From NCBI GenBank assembly GCA_016234345.1, contig JACRFG010000058.1:1-9928 (forward strand): DNA of 9,928 nt. The letters are read 5' to 3'. Both the position numbers and the translations under genes were made by a program. Origin of the DNA: Candidatus Jorgensenbacteria bacterium (GTDB lineage Bacteria > Patescibacteriota > Minisyncoccia > UBA6257 > GWB1-50-10). Shown piece by piece: positions 5,299 through 9,928 of the stretch (its first letter is position 1; each line of letters begins with the position of its first letter). Below the pieces are notes generated by a model that had not been told where the DNA came from, ran no database searches, and was given only the letters and a program-made list of their open reading frames with translations.

Positions 5299-6177
5299 TT
5301 ATCGTGAAGTCAAAATCTCCATTGCTTTTTTAATATATAAATCATCTTCAAGGTCATCGCCGGTATCTTCTACTAGAAAATCTGGCACAAGACCGCAACC
5401 ACCCACGTCTCTCATTAATGGCGTATACCACCGCGCCGAAGTCAGTGTAAGGCGACACTTACTCCGGAGCGTCACTGTGGTTTGCACTAAATCTTTACCG
5501 TATGTCGGCCGTCCCAACAAAATCCCCATATCATAATCTTGGATTGCGCCTGCCAAAGCTTCGGCCGCCGAAGCGCTCCCTCCATCAACCAAGATAACAG
5601 TGCGTCCGGCCAATACCATCATCTCATGAACAGTGGTAACTCGCTTTGGATTCCTGCCGCGCCGACTCTCCTCCCAATAGAATATTTTATTCGTATCGAG
5701 CCAGTAAGCGGCGATCCGTTCGGCTATAGGTATTCGCCCGCCGCCGTTATCGCGAAGATCAATAATGAAACGGGGGTCGCGCACGCGAAGCATAACATTA
5801 TGCATGGCTGTATCAAACGAAAGGCCATCAATAACCGAAAAATCTTTAAATGCGAAGTAAACCACGCTGTCATTTATCATCCGGCTTAGAAATGTCGGCT
5901 CTTCTTTTTCTGCGATAGCAGACGCTTCCGGAGTACGCAGCTTCGAGTAAGGATCGTGGAGCGACTCTACCATCATACGTAAAGCATTATGAGTAAGTTC
6001 ATGAGATGACGGTCTCGTTCCAAAAAATAAGGAATCAATGTTTTGGGCAACATCGAGAGCCTCATACATTCCATCACTCATACTTCCTCCCCTTGTCGTG
6101 TCCTGTCCTCGAACAAAGTTCGGAAAAATAATTGCAAACACAACCGCCAACAAAAATTCCGCACTGATCTTATTCAT
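5299..6177 (-). CDS. Secreted S41 (C-terminal processing) peptidase lacking a PDZ domain
   Basis: A 292-aa exported serine protease of the CtpA/Prc family. Residues 1-24 form a signal peptide (MNK, hydrophobic core, FVRG-Q). The N-terminal helical part ends in LHDPYSKLRTPEA (73-85), as in C-terminal processing peptidases. The catalytic core follows: VVYFAFKDFS (105-114), FIIDLRDNGGG (137-147), DGGSASAAEALAGAIQD with nucleophile S203, GRPTYGKDLVQ with general base K228 (the family's 25-residue spacing), RWYTP, and GLVPDFLVE. Only about 20 residues separate DPYS from the first core strand, where homologues normally carry a PDZ domain of roughly 80-90 residues; that domain seems absent. I start at ATG 6175-6177, preceded by AAAGGG 7 bases upstream, because the 22 extra residues upstream hide the signal peptide. 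It is a single gene, divergent from the membrane hydrolase. Confidence 0.9.
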   Translation of the reverse strand: MNKISAEFLLAVVFAIIFPNFVRGQDTTRGGSMSDGMYEALDVAQNIDSLFFGTRPSSHELTHNALRMMVESLHDPYSKLRTPEASAIAEKEEPTFLSRMINDSVVYFAFKDFSVIDGLSFDTAMHNVMLRVRDPRFIIDLRDNGGGRIPIAERIAAYWLDTNKIFYWEESRRGRNPKRVTTVHEMMVLAGRTVILVDGGSASAAEALAGAIQDYDMGILLGRPTYGKDLVQTTVTLRSKCRLTLTSARWYTPLMRDVGGCGLVPDFLVEDTGDDLEDDLYIKKAMEILTSR

Positions 6178-6184
6178 CAAAACA

Positions 6185-6224
6185 CCCTTTCTAAAATTAA
6201 GGTATCTACTTACATGGTAGTTAA
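6185..6224 (-). promoter_or_regulatory. Candidate promoter and Shine-Dalgarno of the S41 peptidase gene
   Basis: On the minus strand TTAACT (6224-6219), a 17-base spacer and CTTAAT (6201-6196) make a 4-of-6 plus 4-of-6 promoter. AAAGGG (6190-6185) sits 7 bases before ATG 6177 and decides the start of the peptidase. Confidence 0.4.
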
Positions 6225-6272
6225 AACACCTACTCGAGGTCAACCCGATATGCTAAACTTACCCCCAGAACA

Positions 6273-6773
6273 ATGGATATAGTTTCTCATGGCCTTTGGG
6301 GCTCACTCACCTTTGGCCGTAAAAATAAAAAGAGTTTCTGGCTCTCTTTTTTATTTGGAGTAGCACCTGATCTTTTCTCTTTCGGGATATTTTTTATTTC
6401 TACGTTCTTAGGATTAACGGAACGGCCCGACTGGACAAGAGCCGAACCTCCCTCATTATCCACAATTCCGGCCTACGTCGGGTACTTCTATAACTTCACA
6501 CATAGTCTTATCATCGCCACGTCTGTTTTCCTGATTATCTGGCTCATCTACCGGAAACCGTTTCTCGAAATGCTCGCCTGGCCACTCCACATACTCTTTG
6601 ATATTCCTACTCACTCCTACCAATTCTTTCCCACGCCATTCCTATGGCCATTATCTAACTTCAAGTTTAACGGCCACTCTTGGGCTGATCCTATTATCTT
6701 CTTTCCCAATCTTGCAGTACTCATAATTCTATACGCTGTGTTTTTGATAAGAAAAAAACGCGCCAATCATTAA
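6273..6773 (+). CDS. Membrane-bound metal-dependent hydrolase, DUF457/YdjM type
   Basis: A 166-aa integral membrane protein with about four hydrophobic segments (around residues 22-45, 66-92, 95-107 and 143-159). Family signatures are MDIVSHGLWG (1-10), GVAPDLFSF (29-37), NFTHSLI (74-80) and WPLHILFDIPTHSYQFFP (103-120). The His and Asp residues repeated across these segments (SH, PD, THS, LH..FD.PTH) are the presumed metal ligands of the YdjM/DUF457 group, related in layout to phospholipase C/PAP2-like membrane enzymes; the physiological substrate is not established. The start MDIVSHGLWG agrees with relatives, where the SH motif lies within the first ten residues. There is no convincing Shine-Dalgarno. 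The terminator stem begins within the last codons, and the gene stands alone, divergent from the S41 peptidase. Confidence 0.85.
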   Translation: MDIVSHGLWGSLTFGRKNKKSFWLSFLFGVAPDLFSFGIFFISTFLGLTERPDWTRAEPPSLSTIPAYVGYFYNFTHSLIIATSVFLIIWLIYRKPFLEMLAWPLHILFDIPTHSYQFFPTPFLWPLSNFKFNGHSWADPIIFFPNLAVLIILYAVFLIRKKRANH

Positions 6774-6781
6774 CGCGTTTT
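6755..6781. terminator. Terminator overlapping the end of the membrane hydrolase gene
   Basis: AAAACGCG (6755-6762) pairs with CGCGTTTT (6774-6781) around an 11-base loop that contains most of the stop codon. The upstream arm is part of a 7-A run (6752-6758), giving a T-tract on the minus strand, so it probably also ends the CopZ-like transcript coming from the right. Confidence 0.75.
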
Positions 6782-6815
6782 ATCTGCTACGCTTATAGTT
6801 TTATTAATTTAAAAA

Positions 6816-7022
6816 TTAAGTTGCTGTATACCCGAGCTCCGCGATTGCTTTAACAATCGCGTCTTTATTAACTTTGGTTGAATCGAATTCAATATTTCCT
6901 TTTTTTGCATTATAGTCAACAAAAATCTCTTTCACGCCGTCCATTTGTGACACAAGCATTTGGATGCCGGTTGCGCAAGCTCCACAATGCATACCTTCTA
7001 TTTTGAGTTCAATTTTTTCCAT
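6816..7022 (-). CDS. copZ: CopZ-like copper chaperone (single heavy-metal-associated domain)
   Basis: A 68-aa protein consisting of one HMA domain with the usual beta-alpha-beta-beta-alpha-beta length. The metal-binding loop is GMHCGAC (10-16), with C13 and C16 as ligands. Other family marks are VDYNAKKGNIEFD and the end IAELGYTAT, with the Tyr of the GY motif that favours Cu(I). Proteins of this type carry Cu(I) in the cytoplasm and pass it to a CopA ATPase. A copA-like gene lies on the same strand upstream, but two AT-rich genes separate them. The gene has its own promoter. A role in another metal's transport is possible but less likely, given the Cu(I)-type ATPase nearby. Confidence 0.88.
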   Translation of the reverse strand: MEKIELKIEGMHCGACATGIQMLVSQMDGVKEIFVDYNAKKGNIEFDSTKVNKDAIVKAIAELGYTAT

Positions 7023-7044
7023 GGTGATTAACGTTTTATATATT

Positions 7045-7072
7045 ATGATACACTAATTTTGCAACTTTACAA
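7045..7072 (-). promoter_or_regulatory. Promoter of the CopZ-like gene
   Basis: Minus-strand TTGTAA (7072-7067), a 16-base spacer and TATCAT (7050-7045, 5 of 6 to TATAAT). It predicts a leader of about 16 bases before ATG 7022. No clear CsoR- or CueR-type dyad is visible. Confidence 0.5.
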
Positions 7073-7087
7073 TTTGAAAAAGGATGA

Positions 7088-7957
7088 TTATGTAAATTCT
7101 ATTTTCCCACTAAAAAGGAAGAAAAAAAATACACTTAGTATTAAAATGATAAATACAATCATTGCAATCGCTAAAGTTTTCCCACGACGAATGACGCTTT
7201 GCGGAATCGTTTCTTTCCATGTAATTTTTAATTCTCGCGAGTCGATCTCTGCTGGTGGAGCCAATTCATTCGCAAACTCTTTCGCGCAATAGGTCATCAG
7301 TTCTGGCAAAATCGTTAGATTGCAAAGTTGATTATGCATATAAAGAGGTGTAAGTTGTGCGGGGAATACCTTATCAAATATTTCTCTAATACCAGAAGAT
7401 GTCTCTTGATAAATCACTAAAACGGGCCACCAACCAGAAGAGCCGAAAGTAAGTTCTGCGCCACCAAATTGCGCCCAAGGGATACATATAAATCTCTGTT
7501 CTGAAATTCTTTTACAAAAACCTCTTTTTGAAAGTAGGAAGTCAGCTATCCTTACCCAACCCATATCACTAGATATTCTTTGGTAAATTTTCTCTACTAT
7601 AATTGGTTCGATATATTTTTTGGATAAATTCACAATTTGTTCAAAGGCAACGTCACATTTCTTGTTAGAAATCCCAATTATTGGCACAGAAGTTCCTAGA
7701 AAATAAATATTGTCGGTCTCTGTTGTGACTGCAAATCCATAATCTGACTGATGTAGCGTAATATATAATTTAGGCTTAAATTGTTCCCAACTCTGCCTAA
7801 AATAATCGATCGATATTATATCATCATATCTAATTTCCTTCTTTCCTGTTTTTATTGAATTCTCAGAAAAAGTAATGTTTTTGCTCAATCCCAAAAATAC
7901 AAAAGGAACTGTTTGACTAACAAAAGGGAGTTTAACAGTTACCGAACCTTGATTCAT
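7088..7957 (-). CDS. Hypothetical 289-aa protein with a C-terminal membrane anchor
   Basis: No family recognised. The N-terminal half (about residues 20-95) alternates strands in a pattern like a bacterial PH-type domain: NITFSENSIKTGKKEIRYDD, IISIDYF, KLYITLHQSDYGFAVTT. A mixed segment rich in aromatic residues and cysteine follows (FCKRISEQRFICIPWAQ, GSSGWWPVLVIYQ). The only hydrophobic segment is near the C-terminus (residues 264-285, TLAIAMIVFIILILSVFFFF), followed by a five-residue tail, so the body probably faces the cytoplasm as a tail-anchored protein. The PH-like reading is inference from strand pattern only. Codon use is clearly more AT-rich than in copA. A TATAAT sits at 7974-7969, only 11 bases before the ATG, and the start lies 12 bases after a leftover copy of the copA 3' end. 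It stands between the two copper genes without an obvious copper function. Confidence 0.75.
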   Translation of the reverse strand: MNQGSVTVKLPFVSQTVPFVFLGLSKNITFSENSIKTGKKEIRYDDIISIDYFRQSWEQFKPKLYITLHQSDYGFAVTTETDNIYFLGTSVPIIGISNKKCDVAFEQIVNLSKKYIEPIIVEKIYQRISSDMGWVRIADFLLSKRGFCKRISEQRFICIPWAQFGGAELTFGSSGWWPVLVIYQETSSGIREIFDKVFPAQLTPLYMHNQLCNLTILPELMTYCAKEFANELAPPAEIDSRELKITWKETIPQSVIRRGKTLAIAMIVFIILILSVFFFFLFSGKIEFT

Positions 7958-7969
7958 GATCTCTATCTA

Positions 7970-8002
7970 TTATATTTCCTCTTTCATCGATAACTTTTCT
8001 AT
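7970..8002 (-). repeat. Leftover copy of the copA 3' end (direct repeat, distal copy)
   Basis: In the copA frame this stretch reads I-EKLSMKEE-I-stop, against M-EKLSMKEE-KV-stop at the true end of copA. Bases 7975-8004 match 8976-9005 at 27 of 30 positions, with 17 consecutive identical bases (7980-7996 and 8981-8997). Inside the eight shared codons all differences are synonymous (GAG/GAA twice). The stop codon of the 7999-8958 gene lies inside this copy. Confidence 0.85.
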
Positions 8003-8958
8003 CGACTTTTAGTCGTCATGCAAAATTCTAGCTCTTTTCCTTCGTCACCGCACCAAATACTAAATACTTCACCATCAACGTCAAGTTCAGAATTTCTCAC
8101 AATAAATTCTGGTGTAGACATGATTGCTTTAAGTACATAAGATTGGCCATCACCTGATGCATTGTAATCGTATTGATGTTCTTTTATATCTCCCATATTC
8201 GATTGCCGAACACAAAGATCATCAAAATATTCATCAAGAGGCAACTTTCTTTTTAAATCACTCCACCTATCAAAGGAATTACCCCCCGTAACTGATGGAT
8301 AAAACCTATTAGAATCAAAATAATATTCAAGTTTGTCCGCCACCTGATTTAATTCTGATATTCTTCTAGCATCAGCGCTTTTGTTCCTTGAAGAACCTAT
8401 ACCAGCAGACACTAAAGCACCACTCATACCCATAACAAAAAGTGAAAGAATAAATAAAGTTAAAACAAGTAATGTCAGGGTAGCAACTTTATCCTCTTGA
8501 TGCTTCTTTCGAGATGAAATAAAAAGTATTAAGGAAATAAATAATGAAACAGCTAGAATAGCTAAACCACTGATGCCTACAGCAATAGCAATATATTTTG
8601 CCCATGATAGCTTAGTTGCGAAAGTAGTAAAATCTGCATAATTCAAAATACAATATGGCGTAGATGGCAATTGATTAAACAAAATAGCGGCAATCACAAA
8701 TACGATCGACGCTACTAATGGCGTAAAAAGTAACCACCTCTTAATTCCCAAAACATATACTAACTCACCTTGTTTTCGAAGAGCTTCTACTTTAAATGGG
8801 GCCCTTAAGGCGAAGAATGCAGCTGCTACTCCCACTATCAAACCTAAAGGTAATATTAGCAAAATCAGAGGGGGCAAAGAAAAGCCAGTAACGGAAATCG
8901 CCGCAGTAATTAACAATATGTATAAAAACCTCTTAGAAGTTTTTATAAGATTATCCAT
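7999..8958 (-). CDS. Multi-span membrane protein with a C-terminal pilin-like extracytoplasmic domain
   Basis: A 319-aa protein with five predicted membrane helices (about residues 11-29, 30-50, 75-95, 121-147 and 159-186) and a soluble C-terminus. Directly after the last helix comes SADARRISELNQVADKLEYY (194-213), then FYPS, WSDL and the end block YDYNASGDGQSYVLKAIM. This is the pattern of type IV pilin/GspG-like headpieces in Patescibacteria, where the same motif normally follows a single N-terminal pilin helix. No prepilin peptidase site (G/FTLIE-type) is seen, so it should not be processed or assembled as an ordinary pilin. Cysteines C249, C303 and C313 lie in the head and could form a disulfide. 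The ATG at 8958 is 9 bases after the copA stop, suggesting translational coupling. The gene is AT-rich compared with copA, and copies of the copA 3' end flank it on both sides. Function unknown. Confidence 0.8.
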   Translation of the reverse strand: MDNLIKTSKRFLYILLITAAISVTGFSLPPLILLILPLGLIVGVAAAFFALRAPFKVEALRKQGELVYVLGIKRWLLFTPLVASIVFVIAAILFNQLPSTPYCILNYADFTTFATKLSWAKYIAIAVGISGLAILAVSLFISLILFISSRKKHQEDKVATLTLLVLTLFILSLFVMGMSGALVSAGIGSSRNKSADARRISELNQVADKLEYYFDSNRFYPSVTGGNSFDRWSDLKRKLPLDEYFDDLCVRQSNMGDIKEHQYDYNASGDGQSYVLKAIMSTPEFIVRNSELDVDGEVFSIWCGDEGKELEFCMTTKSR

Positions 8959-8967
8959 AATTTGATC

Positions 8968-9003
8968 TTAAACTTTTTCTTCTTTCATCGATAACTTCTC
9001 CAT
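8968..9003 (-). repeat. copA 3' end (direct repeat, proximal copy)
   Basis: The last 12 codons of copA, M-EKLSMKEE-KV-stop, repeated in diverged form at 7970-8002. It is in frame with copA and follows the natural family end RYVPP, so this short tail may itself have come from the inserted cassette. Confidence 0.8.
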
Positions 9004-9928
9004 CGGCGGTACGTACCGCTTCAAGGTTAATGAATTAGTGACGACTGACACCGAACTCAAAGCCATTGCAAACCCGGCGATTTCCGGGCGAAGCGTTGCT
9101 TGAGAAATATTAAGGAATATTTTACCCCACTCGCCTCCTTTTGATGCGAGTTTAAGAACCCACTTTGCGGGAATACCGAATGAGCTCTGTGTCACCAAGA
9201 AATGCGCGCCGCCGGCAATGGGTATTGCAACTACGTTGTAAAAAAACGCCCAGAAAAGATTTTGCCATACTTTATGAATTGTTCTTTTTGAAAGTTGAAT
9301 CGCGGTCACTACATCCCGCAAATCGTCTTTCACTAAAATTACTTCGCCTGCCGCGATCGCTACGTCAGTTCCCGAACCAATAGCGATACCGACATTTGCT
9401 TGCGCAAGCGCCGGCGAATCATTAATACCATCCCCTACCATCGCCACGGTTTTACCTTCTTTTTGAAGCTGTTTTATAACCTCTGCTTTTTGCTGCGGCA
9501 ACACTTGAGCAAGCACTCGATCAACACCCACATCGTGCGCAATAGCTTGAGCTGTCTTCGGGTTATCACCGGTAATCATGATTATTTCCTTACCCATTTT
9601 CTTTAATTCCTGGATTGCCTCACGCGCATGAGGTTTTAGAGTATCAGCCATAGCAATGACACCAATCAATTCTTTATCAGCCGCAGCATAGACCACTGTT
9701 TTCGCCTCACCCTGAAGTTTTTCGACTAAAGGCTCGTGTTCTTCAACCGGTATCCCCAAAGATTTCATAAACGCAGAATTGCCCACCACCACACTTTTAC
9801 CATCCACAGTTCCGTGCACGCCCATACCAGCGATTGCCTCGACATTTTTTACCGGAGGTAAAACCTTACAAGCTGATTTTCCTTTCTCCACTATGGCACG
9901 CGCAAGCGGATGTTCTGAACCGGTCTCA
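8968..9928 (-). CDS. copA: Cu(I)-type P1B ATPase, C-terminal part (continues beyond the right edge)
   Basis: The frame is open to the right edge and begins in ETGSEHPLARAIV, the SEHPLA motif of the nucleotide-binding domain. It is therefore the C-terminal 40-45% of a heavy-metal-pumping ATPase, not a complete gene starting at the GTG near 9891. Visible are GxGVxGxVDGKSVVVGN (ATP-binding region), MITGDNPKTA, the P-domain hinge MVGDGINDSPALAQA, FFYNVVAIP with the YN motif of the second-last helix, and MALSSVSVVTNSL with the MxxSS motif of the last helix. YN plus MxxSS is the metal-site signature of Cu(I) exporters (P1B-1); the CPC motif and the DKTGT aspartate lie outside the window. The loop between the last two helices is about 39 residues, against roughly 10 in the A. 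fulgidus CopA I recall. The C-terminal tail EKLSMKEEKV is duplicated downstream. It probably exports Cu(I), with CopZ as donor. Confidence 0.93.
   Translation of the reverse strand, partial: ETGSEHPLARAIVEKGKSACKVLPPVKNVEAIAGMGVHGTVDGKSVVVGNSAFMKSLGIPVEEHEPLVEKLQGEAKTVVYAAADKELIGVIAMADTLKPHAREAIQELKKMGKEIIMITGDNPKTAQAIAHDVGVDRVLAQVLPQQKAEVIKQLQKEGKTVAMVGDGINDSPALAQANVGIAIGSGTDVAIAAGEVILVKDDLRDVVTAIQLSKRTIHKVWQNLFWAFFYNVVAIPIAGGAHFLVTQSSFGIPAKWVLKLASKGGEWGKIFLNISQATLRPEIAGFAMALSSVSVVTNSLTLKRYVPPMEKLSMKEEKV

Larger units (their letters stand above)
7975..9005. mobile_element. Candidate roughly 1-kb cassette inserted at the 3' end of copA
   Basis: Two direct repeats of the copA 3' terminus, offset by 1001 bp, enclose exactly one AT-rich gene. 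Its ATG is 9 bases after the copA stop and its TAG falls in the distal repeat. This is the attL/attR-like layout left when an element carrying a copy of its target gene's end integrates and restores the gene. No integrase, transposase or terminal inverted repeat is present, so the element would be non-autonomous. A remnant of a lost tandem copA paralogue is the alternative. Confidence 0.4.

Noticed and set aside
5539..6282. Plus-strand open frames across the S41 peptidase gene (5539-5889, 6038-6220, 6043-6282)
   Set aside because: The opposite frame encodes a complete protease with catalytic residues and signal peptide; the plus-strand products look random.
7059..7292. Plus-strand frame of 77 codons overlapping the 289-aa gene
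   Set aside because: It overlaps the anchor-coding end of the minus-strand gene and the CopZ promoter. It is a basic, low-complexity product without a start signal.
9165..9606. Plus-strand open frames inside copA (9165-9383 and 9400-9606)
   Set aside because: They are antisense to canonical P-type ATPase motifs and have unnatural composition.
1..9928. CRISPR arrays, tRNA or rRNA genes
   Set aside because: No regularly spaced repeats, tRNA cloverleaf with GGTTCRA arm or rRNA core sequences were seen on either strand.

Overview
The window looks like a bacterial chromosome segment of moderate to low GC, and its gene content fits a Patescibacteria (Candidate Phyla Radiation) genome. Pointers are a short DnaX without the tau extension, a PEBP/YbhB protein with a detachable membrane anchor, a SHGLWG-type membrane metal-dependent hydrolase, a pilin-like ADARRISELNQ domain and mostly single-gene transcription units. 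The lineage is an inference from protein style; no rRNA or other marker is present. Stop codons TAA, TAG and TGA all occur, and nothing suggests a changed genetic code.

Left part (1-1392, all minus strand): a small RelE/BrnT-like or DUF4258-like gene interrupted by an in-frame TAA; a YbhB-family PEBP protein; a 39-codon membrane-anchor ORF one base out of frame with the PEBP gene; a hairpin terminator; and a secreted L,D-transpeptidase. Divergent from these is dnaX (1459-2568), the clamp-loader subunit, sharing an AT-rich promoter region with the transpeptidase. dnaX converges on an ABC exporter half-transporter (2600-4387) over a bidirectional terminator.

Middle part (4388-6773): the roughly 520 bases between the ABC gene and the next CDS hold a strong candidate for a stand-alone structured RNA on the minus strand. 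It has a TTGACA-16-TATTCT promoter, a 12-bp helix closing the 5' and 3' ends, several internal helices including a possible pseudoknot, and an intrinsic terminator. It matches no RNA family I can recognise. A perfect DnaA box lies just upstream of its promoter. Then come an unrecognised 120-aa protein, a secreted S41 (CtpA-like) peptidase that seems to lack a PDZ domain, and a DUF457/YdjM-type membrane hydrolase.

Right part (6816-9928, minus strand): a CopZ-like heavy-metal-binding protein and the 3' part of a Cu(I)-type P1B ATPase (copA-like, running off the right edge) enclose two AT-rich accessory genes. One is a five-helix membrane protein with a pilin-like extracytoplasmic domain, the other a protein with a single C-terminal anchor. 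The last codons of copA are duplicated on the far side of the first accessory gene (27 of 30 bases identical, offset 1001 bp, EKLSMKEE conserved with only synonymous changes). This is the layout expected if a roughly 1-kb cassette entered the 3' end of copA and restored its reading frame. Together with the structured RNA it is the most unusual part of the window.
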